DNA from: Sphingomonas sanxanigenens DSM 19645 = NX02
GTDB taxonomy: Bacteria > Pseudomonadota > Alphaproteobacteria > Sphingomonadales > Sphingomonadaceae
Length of the DNA stretch: 64,000 bases
Direction of reading: 5' to 3'
Assembly: GCF_000512205.2 (NCBI RefSeq)
Contig: NZ_CP006644.1
Span: 4,230,501-4,294,500, forward strand
Part shown: positions 9,041 to 17,652 of the stretch, piece by piece
Position numbering within the stretch: position 1 is the stretch's first letter
Layout: each line of letters starts with the position of its first letter
Position numbers and translations under genes: made by a program
The notes under the pieces: model-generated
Seen by the model: the letters and a program-made list of their open reading frames with translations, nothing else
Databases searched by the model: none
What the model was told of the DNA's origin: nothing

Positions 9041-10384
9041 ATGCTGACGTCATTTCTGGCAGCGACGCTTGCCGCCGCCGCGCCGGTTGCGCCCTCGCGA
9101 CCCGCTGAACTCGCCATGCCGGCGATCCTGCCACTCGAGCGCCGTGCCGAGGCAGAGGATCGCTGGCTGAAACTGCGGCTGGAGCAGGTGTTGCCGGCGC
9201 TGATGCGGCGCGACAAGGTGCAGATGTGGGTGCTGGTTGCCGGCGAATATAATGAAGATCCGGTGATGGAGACGATGCTGCCGGCGACCTGGCTGCATGC
9301 CCGGCGACGCACCATCCTGGTCTTCTTCGATCCCGGCGACGGCAAGCCGATCGAGAAGCTCGCTTTGGCGCGCTATCCGGTCGGCGACTTCGCGCCGGCA
9401 TGGAATCCGGACGAGCAGCCGGACCAATGGGCGGAACTCGCGAAGATCATTGCCGCACGCAATCCCTCGACCATCGCTCTTAATCGGTCTGAAGGCTTTC
9501 CGCTCGCCGATGGCCTCAGCTCGACCCATTATGAGGCGATCGTTCGTGCGATCGGTCCGGATTATGCCAAGCGGCTCGTCAGCCACGAGCGCTTGGCGCT
9601 CGGCTGGCTGGAGACGCGCATCCCGGAGGAGATGGCGACCTATCCGATCATCGCACGCATCTCGCACGCCATCATCGAGGAGGGCTTCTCCGAGCGGGTG
9701 ATCACGCCGGGCGTGACGACTTCCGACGATGTGGTTTGGTGGTTCCGCAATCGGATCAAGGAACTGAAGCTCGATACCTGGTTCCAGCCAAGTGTCGCCA
9801 TCCAGCGTGCCGACGGCGGGAAGTTCAGCGTCCAGGAAATGGGCCACCGGGGCGATACGATCATCATGCCCGGCGATATGCTGCACGTCGATTTCGGGAT
9901 CAGCTATCTGGGTCTCAACACCGATATCCAGCGGCTGGCCTATGTTCTGAAACCCGGCGAGACCCAGGCGCCCCGGGGGTTGCGGGATGGCATGGGGGCG
10001 ATGAACCGGGTGCGTGCGGCAACGATTGCGGCTTTGAAGCCGGGCCGCAGCGGCAATCAGGTGCTGGCCACCGCCCGGCGCCAGATCGAGGCGGAAAAGA
10101 TAGACGGGACCATCTACTCGCATCCGATCGGCCATCACGGCCATGGGGCCGGCACATGGATCGGCGCGTGGGAGAGTCAGACGCCGGCGCCGGGCCGCGG
10201 CGATTATCGCATCGACCCGAACACGGCCTGGTCGATCGAGCTCAACGCGCAGCGCGACGTCCCGGAGTGGGGCGGCCAAAAAGTCCGCTTCATGCACGAA
10301 GAGAACGGATTCCTCGCATCCGACGGCAGCTTTCGGTTTCTCGATGGCGGCCAGGAAGACTTCATCCTCGTGCCACGTCCGTAA
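9041..10384 (+). CDS. Exported M24-family metallopeptidase
   Basis: 447 residues, with a short signal peptide (MLTSFLAATLAAAAP) so probably periplasmic. The C-terminal half is a pita-bread M24 domain as in Xaa-Pro aminopeptidase/creatinase. The five metal ligands are readable: Asp in MLHVDFG, Asp in GLNTDIQR, His in SHPIGHHGHG, Glu in WSIELNA and Glu in MHEENGF. The N-terminal half (MWVLVAGEYNEDPVMETM, RRRTILVFFDPGDGKPIE) is closely similar to the convergent paralogue at 10453-11805. It is preceded by GGGAGG. It is likely to trim N-terminal residues from imported peptides. Exact specificity cannot be read. Confidence 0.88.
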   Translation: MLTSFLAATLAAAAPVAPSRPAELAMPAILPLERRAEAEDRWLKLRLEQVLPALMRRDKVQMWVLVAGEYNEDPVMETMLPATWLHARRRTILVFFDPGDGKPIEKLALARYPVGDFAPAWNPDEQPDQWAELAKIIAARNPSTIALNRSEGFPLADGLSSTHYEAIVRAIGPDYAKRLVSHERLALGWLETRIPEEMATYPIIARISHAIIEEGFSERVITPGVTTSDDVVWWFRNRIKELKLDTWFQPSVAIQRADGGKFSVQEMGHRGDTIIMPGDMLHVDFGISYLGLNTDIQRLAYVLKPGETQAPRGLRDGMGAMNRVRAATIAALKPGRSGNQVLATARRQIEAEKIDGTIYSHPIGHHGHGAGTWIGAWESQTPAPGRGDYRIDPNTAWSIELNAQRDVPEWGGQKVRFMHEENGFLASDGSFRFLDGGQEDFILVPRP

Positions 10385-10393
10385 GCGCGAAGG

Positions 10394-10416
10394 GCCCGGC
10401 AGATATCCTGCCGGGC
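10394..10416. terminator. Hairpin between convergent M24 genes
   Basis: GCCCGGCAG (10394-10402) pairs with CTGCCGGGC (10408-10416) around a 5-nt loop. It lies in the 68-bp gap between two converging peptidase genes and could serve both. The trailing T content is weak (TCCGTTCCC on the plus side), so termination may be inefficient or factor-assisted. Confidence 0.6.
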
Positions 10417-10452
10417 TCCGTTCCCTCGACGCGCGCGCCGTGGTCGTCGATT

Positions 10453-11805
10453 TCAGCGCGCACCGATCAGGTGGAACCGGGTCTGCCGGCCATCGATGTA
10501 GCGAACGGTCTTGCCGTCGAAGAAGGCGTCTTCCTCGCTCTTGAAGTCGACGATCTGTCCGTCCCATTCCGGCACCGGCCTGGAAGCCATGAGCTCGATC
10601 GACCAGGCGATGTCGGGACGCAGTTTATATTCGCCGGTCGGCACGAAGCTCTGTTCTTCCGAAAGGCCGATCGAACTCCCGGCGCCATGGCCGTGATATC
10701 CGATCGGATGCGAATAGATCCGCGGCTTCAGGCCGGCGGCGATCGCCTTGGCGCGCGCGCGATTGAGCACCTCGTTTCCTGTCGCGCCGATGCGGAATTC
10801 GCCCGTCACGCTGTCCTGCACCAGATTATTGTCCCGCAGGCCCGCTTTTAGCCCCGCCGGCGCGTCCTGCTCGCCATCACGCAGCACATAGGCCATGTGT
10901 TGAGTATCCGTGCTGAAACCGAGATAGTGGATGCCGAAGTCGACCCGCAGCATGTCCCCCTTCTGGATGACGCTGGCCTGCTCGCGCAGCACACCCGGCG
11001 TGCCACGGCGCGTCACTTCCACCGACGGATGGAACCAGGATGCGAGTCCGAGATCGGCCACGCGCTGGCGATACCACCAGACGAGATCCTCGTTGGTCGT
11101 TACCCCGGGTTTCACGACGGCGGCGGAGAAGCCTTCGCCGATGATGGCATGGGCGACGCGGACGATGTCGGGATAGACTTTCATTTCCTCCGGCGTGCGG
11201 GTCTCCAGCCAGCCGATCGCGAGCGGGTAGCCCGGCACGATGCGGCTGCGCATGTCCGGGGTGAGCGCTGCGGTGAGATCTGAATACTGGCTGTGGGTAA
11301 GACCGTCGGCGAAGGCGGTGAGCGAGGAGATGTTGACCGCGATCTTCCTGGGGTTGCGATCCGCGATCAGTTCGCGGACGCGCGCGAACTGATCGGGCTG
11401 TTTCTCCATGTCCCAGACCGGCTGGTAGAGCGTGCCCATGCCGTGCTTGCTGACCACGAGCCGCTCGATCGGCTTGCCCTCACCAGGATCGAAGAAGATC
11501 AGGATCGTCCGCCGCCGCGCACGCAGATTGGTGGCGTTGAGCATCGTCGTGACGACCGGATCTTCCAGATATTCGCGCGCGACGAGCACCCACATGTCTA
11601 TGCCCTGTTCGCGCATCAGGGCCGGCAACACCGTCTGGAAGCGACGCTCCAGCCAGGCATCCCGTAGCTTTGCCTGGTCGCGCAGCGTCATGATGGCCGG
11701 CATGACCGGCGACATCGACTGTTCTTCCTGTGCTGCGGCGGGAACCGCGATCGACATCATGGCCAGCGCCGCGGCGCAGCCGAGCAGGCTCTTCGAACGT
11801 GTCAT
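10453..11805 (-). CDS. Exported M24-family metallopeptidase (paralogue)
   Basis: 450 residues. A signal peptide MTRSKSLLGCAAALAMMSIAVPAAAQ is cleaved near AAAQE. The M24 metal ligands are present: VDFGIHYLG, FSTDTQH, SHPIGYHGHGAG, WSIELMAS, and SEEDAFF. It shares long blocks with the product of 9041-10384 (VLPALM, DMWVLV, RRRTIL-FFDPG-GKPIE), so one is a duplicate of the other. It is the last gene of a leftward run of hydrolase, TonB receptor, M20 and M24B genes; only 9 nt separates it from the M24B gene. Probable role is periplasmic cleavage of peptides brought in by the receptor. Confidence 0.88.
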   Translation of the reverse strand: MTRSKSLLGCAAALAMMSIAVPAAAQEEQSMSPVMPAIMTLRDQAKLRDAWLERRFQTVLPALMREQGIDMWVLVAREYLEDPVVTTMLNATNLRARRRTILIFFDPGEGKPIERLVVSKHGMGTLYQPVWDMEKQPDQFARVRELIADRNPRKIAVNISSLTAFADGLTHSQYSDLTAALTPDMRSRIVPGYPLAIGWLETRTPEEMKVYPDIVRVAHAIIGEGFSAAVVKPGVTTNEDLVWWYRQRVADLGLASWFHPSVEVTRRGTPGVLREQASVIQKGDMLRVDFGIHYLGFSTDTQHMAYVLRDGEQDAPAGLKAGLRDNNLVQDSVTGEFRIGATGNEVLNRARAKAIAAGLKPRIYSHPIGYHGHGAGSSIGLSEEQSFVPTGEYKLRPDIAWSIELMASRPVPEWDGQIVDFKSEEDAFFDGKTVRYIDGRQTRFHLIGAR

Positions 11806-11814
11806 GAGACCCCC

Positions 11815-13056
11815 TTATCCGAATGGCGTGTCGAGCGACGGCGGCGGCTGGGTGAAGAAATGCGGACCGCCGTCGGTCATGTAGAAGCAATCCTCGATGC
11901 GGATGCCGAAGCGACCGGGCAGGTAGAGCCCCGGCTCGTTGGAGAAGCACATGCCGGGGGCAAGCGGGGTCGCTTCGCCGTGCACGAGGTTGACCGGTTC
12001 ATGGACGTCGAGCCCGATGCCGTGGCCGGTTCGGTGCGAAAGTCCCGGGAGCGTGTAGCGTGGGCCGTAGCCGAGCTTCTCGTAAAAGGCCCGCACCGCA
12101 TCATCGACGCTGCCGGCCGGCGCGCCGACCTTTGCCGCTTCCATCGCCACTGCCATGCCCTGACGCATCGCCCTGAAGACGCGATGCTGCTCGGCAGTGG
12201 CTTCCCCGAAGACGAACGTTCGCGAGATGTCCGCATGATAGCCCTCCACCGTGCAGACGCAGTCCATCAGCACGACGCTGCCGTCGGTGAGCCGCAGCCT
12301 TTCCTTCGAACCGTGCGGCAAGGCGCTGCCGGGCCCCACCTGCGCGCTGCTTGAGCCGCGTTGCCCGCCATTGGCCGCGATCTCGCGCAGCATGATGGCG
12401 TTGATGTCGTCGCCCGTCATCCCGGCCTGTACTTGCGCGTGCGTGGCGCGGTAGGCCGCGATCATGATGTCGTTGGCGCGCTGCATCAGGGCGATCTCCG
12501 CCGGGCTCTTGATCATGCGCAGCGCGTTCACGGGCGCGGCACCCGATACCGTAGCGAGGTCGGGCAACAATCTGCGCACGCCCTCCACGACGAAGAAGCG
12601 GGTGGTTTCCTCGATGGCCAGCATGCCGCTGCCGGCCTTATGGGCCAGAAGCCAGTCGGCAATCAGGCGAAACGGGCTTTCATCTTCCTGCCACACCCGG
12701 ACATCGCCCGGGACATCGAGCATCTCGCGGATCGAGGGCTCCTCGAAGAAGGGCGTCACGACCAGGATGGGGCCGTCGGCGGGTATGACCGCCGCCGTCG
12801 TTCGTTCGCTACGCCACCAGTCGATGCCCGTGAAATAAACCAGCGAGGCGCCCGCCTCGACGAGAAGCGCTGCGAGGTTGCGGCGCCGCAACTCCGCCTG
12901 CAGCCGCCGCAGTCTGCCCTCGCGTTCGCGGCGGCTGATCGATGTGGCGACGGAGAGGGTGCTCGTGGCTGCACGCGCCGTGGAGGGGAGTGCCGCCATC
13001 ACGCCGCTCCCGACCGCGCCGCGAAGAAGGTCGCGTCGGGCGACTGCGCCCGTCAC
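11815..13056 (-). CDS. Exported Xaa-Pro peptidase (M24B)
   Basis: 413 residues. A twin-arginine-like signal ARRDLLRGAVGSGVMAALPSTARA precedes a creatinase-like N-terminal domain (LVYFTGIDWWRSERTTAAVIP) and an M24B catalytic domain. Ligands: DCVCTVEGYHADISRTF (two Asp), SHRTGHGIGLDVHE (His), FSNEPGLY (Glu) and GIRIEDCF (Glu). TGHGIGLDVHE is characteristic of Xaa-Pro aminopeptidase/dipeptidase. The start is GTG and overlaps the upstream M20 stop as GTGA (13053-13056), so translation is coupled. It is distinct in type from the two other M24 proteins here and closer to classical prolidases. Confidence 0.9.
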   Translation of the reverse strand: MTGAVARRDLLRGAVGSGVMAALPSTARAATSTLSVATSISRREREGRLRRLQAELRRRNLAALLVEAGASLVYFTGIDWWRSERTTAAVIPADGPILVVTPFFEEPSIREMLDVPGDVRVWQEDESPFRLIADWLLAHKAGSGMLAIEETTRFFVVEGVRRLLPDLATVSGAAPVNALRMIKSPAEIALMQRANDIMIAAYRATHAQVQAGMTGDDINAIMLREIAANGGQRGSSSAQVGPGSALPHGSKERLRLTDGSVVLMDCVCTVEGYHADISRTFVFGEATAEQHRVFRAMRQGMAVAMEAAKVGAPAGSVDDAVRAFYEKLGYGPRYTLPGLSHRTGHGIGLDVHEPVNLVHGEATPLAPGMCFSNEPGLYLPGRFGIRIEDCFYMTDGGPHFFTQPPPSLDTPFG

Positions 13057-14462
13057 GTCCGGCCGCCAAGATCGCGCAGCAGGGCATCCCAGTAATCGAG
13101 TTGCTTCAGATAGGCGGCGATCGGCACGCGCTCATCTGTGCCATGTGCCCGGCTGTCCTCGGCGCGCAGCGCAAGTGCGCCGGCGCCGTAGGTCGGAATG
13201 CCCGCGTTGCGAAACTCCCGCCCATCGGTCCCGCCCGAAGACATGCTCGGCTTGAGCGTGACCCCCGGATAGGTTGCGTCCATCGCCTTCTGCAGCCGCG
13301 CGAAGAGCGGCCGGTTGACCGGCGAAACCGGGCTCGCGACGCCCTGGCCAAGCAGTTTCACCTCGAGCGAGTCGCCGACCAAGTTTGCGAGCCTGGCCTG
13401 CACCGCATCGACGGAGGTTCCGGGAAAGATGCGGCAATTGACCGTGGCGGTGGCATTTTGCGCCAGGGCGTTCGGCGCGTTGCCGGCCTGGAGCATGGTC
13501 GCGACACAGGTCGTCCAGAGAATATTGGACTGCTGGGGATATTTCTCCGCGATGGCGCGTGCTGCCGCATCGTCCGGATTGGCGAGCAAGGCGGTCAGCG
13601 CACCGCCCAGTTCGCCGCCCTGCTCTTCGACCAGGTCGGCGACCATGATCCGCGTGATCTCGTTGAATTCCACGGGAAAGCGAAAGGCCTCGACCGTCTT
13701 CAACGCCCCCGCAAGCGCATAGATCGCGTTGTCCGCGCGCGGCGCCGAACTGTGGCCGCCAGGGTTGCGCGCCGAGATCGTGAAATTGGCATAGGTCTTC
13801 TCGGCCGCCTGGATGTTGAAGCGGTAGCGCCCGTCCGGGCCCTCGAGGCCGGATCCCGCATCCGAATTCAGCGCGAACTCCGCGCGTGACACCAGCGGAT
13901 GCTTCGTCAGCGCGCGCGTCGTCATCATGCCGGTTTCCTCGTCTCCCGAAAAAGCGAGCAGCAGATCCCGCTCCGGAACGAAGCCCGCCGCCTTCAGGCG
14001 GATGAAGCTTGCGATCAGCGCGGTGACCCCCGCCTTGTTGTCGGTCGAACCGCGGCCATAGATGTAGCCGTCCTTTTCGGTCGGCACATAGGGATCGGTC
14101 GCCCAGTTTTCCTTGAGCGCATCGACCACGTCCATGTGGCCGAGGAACGCGATCGGCTTCGTCGCCGGATTCTTCCCGGCGTAGCGCACGACCAGACCGG
14201 CGGTCGGCTCCCCGTCTATGTCCACCGGGACCAGCTGGATGTCTTCGGGTCCGAAGCCGGCCTTGCGAAGGCGGGCGGAAAACATCTCGATCAGCGCAGG
14301 CACCTGCCCGCGGCCCTTGGCTGACGGCGTCGCGATCGCGTCTTCGAGGATCTCGCGCGCCATCGCGCGATCCGCGTCCGTCACCTCGGCAGCCATCGCC
14401 ATCGAGCCGGCAGACGAAAGGAGCAAAAGCGCCGCAGCACGGGCACACCAACGCAAAACCAT
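13053..14462 (-). CDS. Exported M20-family metallopeptidase
   Basis: 469 residues with a signal peptide ending near MAMAAE. M20/M25/M40 zinc peptidase motifs in order: FLGHMDVVDA (first metal His and Asp), YGRGSTDNKAGV (bridging Asp), FSGDEETGM (catalytic Glu-Glu), NSDAG (metal Asp), GGHSSAPR (dimerisation domain), and SSGGTDGREFRNAGIP with HGTDE at the end (last His). It hydrolyses N-terminal residues or acyl-amino acids in the periplasm. It lies 67 bp behind the TonB receptor and is coupled to the M24B gene by a 4-nt overlap, so it appears to belong to one peptide-degrading operon. Confidence 0.9.
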   Translation of the reverse strand: MVLRWCARAAALLLLSSAGSMAMAAEVTDADRAMAREILEDAIATPSAKGRGQVPALIEMFSARLRKAGFGPEDIQLVPVDIDGEPTAGLVVRYAGKNPATKPIAFLGHMDVVDALKENWATDPYVPTEKDGYIYGRGSTDNKAGVTALIASFIRLKAAGFVPERDLLLAFSGDEETGMMTTRALTKHPLVSRAEFALNSDAGSGLEGPDGRYRFNIQAAEKTYANFTISARNPGGHSSAPRADNAIYALAGALKTVEAFRFPVEFNEITRIMVADLVEEQGGELGGALTALLANPDDAAARAIAEKYPQQSNILWTTCVATMLQAGNAPNALAQNATATVNCRIFPGTSVDAVQARLANLVGDSLEVKLLGQGVASPVSPVNRPLFARLQKAMDATYPGVTLKPSMSSGGTDGREFRNAGIPTYGAGALALRAEDSRAHGTDERVPIAAYLKQLDYWDALLRDLGGRT

Positions 14463-14484
14463 CCAGAACTCCTACAGTATGATG

Positions 14485-14519
14485 CTGCCGCCGGAGAGGT
14501 TCCCCTGTCCCGGCGGCAG
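14485..14519 (-). terminator. Hairpin behind TonB receptor gene
   Basis: CTGCCGCCGG (14485-14494) pairs perfectly with CCGGCGGCAG (14510-14519) across a 15-nt loop, in the 67-bp gap between the receptor stop and the M20 start. No T-run follows. It could attenuate receptor-to-peptidase read-through or stabilise the receptor mRNA end rather than stop transcription. Confidence 0.4.
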
Positions 14520-14529
14520 GCCATGCGCC

Positions 14530-17500
14530 TTAGAAGCCGACCGAGGCGCTCAGGAACAGGTAGCGTCCGGTCGCATCGTAGAACTGCGGGTAGCTGTTGC
14601 CGTTTCCGCCGTCCTCGATCGCCGCGGTGGTCGTAAGCGGCGGATCCTTGTCGAACAGGTTGTTGACGCCGACGCGGAATACCAGGTCCTTGCGCACCTC
14701 GTACGACGCCGCGAGATCGAAGTAGCTGCGTGCGCCGAGCTTGCGGTTCACCTCGGAGAAGCTGCCGGTGAGCGCCGGCTGATCGCTGGTCTGCGCGATC
14801 TTGACGGAGGAAACATAGCGCCAGGTGGGCGTCACGCTGAAGCTGCGCGTCGGCGACCAGGTCGCCATCAGCTTGTGGCGCCATTCCGGACGCGGACGGC
14901 CGCACAGGCCGGCATAGAGACCGGCGCACTCGTAGATGTCGCTGTCCGGCGAGTTGGGAAGCGGAACGGTGCGGTAGGAGTCGAGGTAGGTGCCGACGAG
15001 GTTGAAGTTCAGCCGTCCACCGCCGATTCCCAGGTCGTCGAGGTTCATCCGGTAATCGACCACCACGTCGACGCCCTTGGTCTGCAGCGAGCCCGTGTTG
15101 ACGTTGAATCGGCGGAAGTAGCCGTTTTCACTCTGCCACAGAGATCCCGAGCCGCTGCGCTGGATGAGGCCGCAGAAATAGGGATCGCCGCTGGACAGGC
15201 AGTTTGCGATCGAAAGGTTCGGATTGACGCTTCCGACGAGATCTTCGACCTTTATGTCGAAATAATCGAGCGAGATGGTGAGCCCCGGCACGAACCGCGG
15301 CTCGAACACGGCACCGAGCGACAGCGTCTTGGCGGTTTCAGGCTGGAGATCCTGGTTGCCGCCGATCAGCGAATTGAACTGGCCGGCGGGATTGTCGACG
15401 ATGTTGCCATATTGCGCGGCGGTGACGCCGGTGCGTGCGCATTGCTCCGCGGTGGCGATCGGCGTGGGCCCCGAGCAGGGATCGTAGGAACCATTGGCAT
15501 TCTCGGTCAGCTCGACCTCGAACAACTGCTGGCTGGAGAAGAGCTCGATGACGTTGGGCGCTCGCACCGCGCGCTGATAGGAACCGCGCAGACGGAAGTC
15601 ACGGATCGGTGACCAGTTCATCCCCAGCTTGAAGGTGTCGGTCTTGAAGCCGGTGTCATAATCCGAATAGCGATAGGCACCCTCGAACGACAGGCTGTAG
15701 AGTCCCGGCAGATTCTCGGCGAGCGGTATCACGACTTCGCCGAAGAACTCCTTGGCAACGACCGAGCCGCTGATCGGAAGTTCGGGGCTGGCGGCTGCCT
15801 GATAGATCTCATCCGGCAGATAATCGACCGAATTCTTGCGGAATTCATATCCGAAGGCGACGGCGACACCGCTGCTCGCGAATGGCGACTGGATCCCCCA
15901 CTCGCCGAGATTGCCGTCGATCGCGGCGACGACGTTGACGAGGTTGGTGTCGCCGGTGATTCCTTTGAATTCGGCCACATAGTCGACGGCTTCGGCGCTC
16001 GCCTGCGGACCGAAATAATCGAGCGGTGCGCAGCCGGCGTCGTTGTTGTTCGGGTTGGCGTCGGCATTGATCGCGCAGACGATCTGGCCGGCCGAATTGC
16101 GCACGGCGTTGAAGGCGTTCGCCGTGCGCTGGCGGTTGGCGTCGCCGAAGAAACGGCTGCGATAGCTCACCTTCGAATAGATGCCGTAGACGTCATAGCG
16201 GAACGGCCCGGCGATCTCGCCGCGGGCGCCGAGCACGATGCGATAGCTCTGGTGCTGGATGTCGTCCTGGCGATTGCCGCCTTCGACGTTGCGGCGTGCG
16301 ACCAGCACGCCCTCCGCGACCGAAGCAGGCCCGACATAATTGCCCGCAGTATCGTAGATGCTGGCGGTAGAGAGGCCGCGGCTGGTGCACAGATAGCTGG
16401 CCTGCTGCGCGCTCAGGAACGGGTTGTCGCAGTTGATACCGCTGATGCTGCCCGCGCCGACGGTGATGCCGGCGCTGTTGGTGCCCGGTGCGATCTGGGC
16501 GACCGAGCGATCCTCCATGAACGACATTTCCACATAGGGCGTGAAATTCTCGTTGACCTCGTAATGAGCCATCGCGCCCAAAGCATAGCGCTCGTCGGGC
16601 CGCTGGTAGTAGTTATAGGGTGCAAAATTGTAGGTCAGCGAGCCCGGCACGAACTGGCCGTCGGCCGTCGCGCGGAACGATGTCGGCAACCCGGGAATGC
16701 CGCCGGCGTTGGTGAAATTGGCCGGTGCATTGGTCGGTGAGCCGCTGCACGAGAATTCGCTGCCGTTGGGGCCGGTCGCACCCAGCGCGCAGGCGCTGTA
16801 ATCATAGTCGGCCTGGAGGATGGCGTTGACCTTGCGATAGGTCGCATAGGCCGTGACATTGCCCCGATTGTCGCCGATATTGCCGCCGGCAACCGCAGAG
16901 ACCTCGGTCGTGAAACCGTTCCAAACGCTCTTGTCGGGCTTAAGATAGCCACCGGGGACGCGTTCGTTGTTGGTGTCGAGAAGATCGCGCAGTTCGTCGC
17001 GATCATTGTCATGCTGGAATCCGGCGACGCTGCCGGTGAAGCGGATACCGCTGAAATTATCCATCAGCTTGAAGTTGACGACGCCGGCGATCGCATCCGA
17101 GCCGTAGACCGCCGATGCGCCCCCGGTCAGGACCTCGACCGACTGGATCAGCGGCGTCGGCACCTGGTTTATGTCCGAAGGGATGTTCTTCGGGGAGCCG
17201 TAGGGCAAGCGCCGGCCGTTCACGAGCACCAGCGTGCGCGAGGGGCTGAGGCCGCGGAGATCGACCTGAGCCGTACCGGTCGCCTCGTTCGAATTGGCTG
17301 CGCCCTGCGCCGCGAAAACCTGCGGCAACTGGTTCACGAGGTCTTCCGTGCGGACGGTGCCGCGGACCGCGAACTCTTCCGATGACACGGTGGTCACCGG
17401 GCTGACGCTTTCCAGGTTTGGCGAACGGATACGCGAACCGGTGACGACGATCTCGCCGGTGTCATCGGCAGCGGCCGAAGCGTCCGCGGTGCTGTCCTGA

Positions 17501-17580
17501 GCATGTCCCGGCGATGCGGCGCTTGCGAGCAGTACGGCGGAGCACAGCAAGGCTGTGCGCACTCTTGTCCTGTTGACCAT
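14530..17580 (-). CDS. TonB-dependent receptor
   Basis: 1016 residues, an outer-membrane beta-barrel importer driven by TonB. It has a signal peptide (ASPGHAQD cleavage), then EIVVTGSRIRSPN, the TonB-box/plug start typical of the VTGSRI subgroup. The plug follows with DLRGLSPSRTLVLVNGRRLP and SVEVLTGGASAVYGSDAIAGVVNF, then a long barrel with NLFDKDPPLT near the end and a terminal aromatic (SASVGF) for BAM insertion. GGGAG lies just before the ATG. The neighbouring esterase-like hydrolase and four peptidases suggest a peptide or ester-linked peptide ligand. This is inferred from context, as the barrel sequence does not reveal it. Confidence 0.95.
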   Translation of the reverse strand: MVNRTRVRTALLCSAVLLASAASPGHAQDSTADASAAADDTGEIVVTGSRIRSPNLESVSPVTTVSSEEFAVRGTVRTEDLVNQLPQVFAAQGAANSNEATGTAQVDLRGLSPSRTLVLVNGRRLPYGSPKNIPSDINQVPTPLIQSVEVLTGGASAVYGSDAIAGVVNFKLMDNFSGIRFTGSVAGFQHDNDRDELRDLLDTNNERVPGGYLKPDKSVWNGFTTEVSAVAGGNIGDNRGNVTAYATYRKVNAILQADYDYSACALGATGPNGSEFSCSGSPTNAPANFTNAGGIPGLPTSFRATADGQFVPGSLTYNFAPYNYYQRPDERYALGAMAHYEVNENFTPYVEMSFMEDRSVAQIAPGTNSAGITVGAGSISGINCDNPFLSAQQASYLCTSRGLSTASIYDTAGNYVGPASVAEGVLVARRNVEGGNRQDDIQHQSYRIVLGARGEIAGPFRYDVYGIYSKVSYRSRFFGDANRQRTANAFNAVRNSAGQIVCAINADANPNNNDAGCAPLDYFGPQASAEAVDYVAEFKGITGDTNLVNVVAAIDGNLGEWGIQSPFASSGVAVAFGYEFRKNSVDYLPDEIYQAAASPELPISGSVVAKEFFGEVVIPLAENLPGLYSLSFEGAYRYSDYDTGFKTDTFKLGMNWSPIRDFRLRGSYQRAVRAPNVIELFSSQQLFEVELTENANGSYDPCSGPTPIATAEQCARTGVTAAQYGNIVDNPAGQFNSLIGGNQDLQPETAKTLSLGAVFEPRFVPGLTISLDYFDIKVEDLVGSVNPNLSIANCLSSGDPYFCGLIQRSGSGSLWQSENGYFRRFNVNTGSLQTKGVDVVVDYRMNLDDLGIGGGRLNFNLVGTYLDSYRTVPLPNSPDSDIYECAGLYAGLCGRPRPEWRHKLMATWSPTRSFSVTPTWRYVSSVKIAQTSDQPALTGSFSEVNRKLGARSYFDLAASYEVRKDLVFRVGVNNLFDKDPPLTTTAAIEDGGNGNSYPQFYDATGRYLFLSASVGF

Positions 17581-17652
17581 TGATCTAGCTCCCTGTTTGC
17601 CTGTCGCGGCGCCGAATTTCGGTCGCCGTTCACGTCCCCCGGCGGTGGATGA

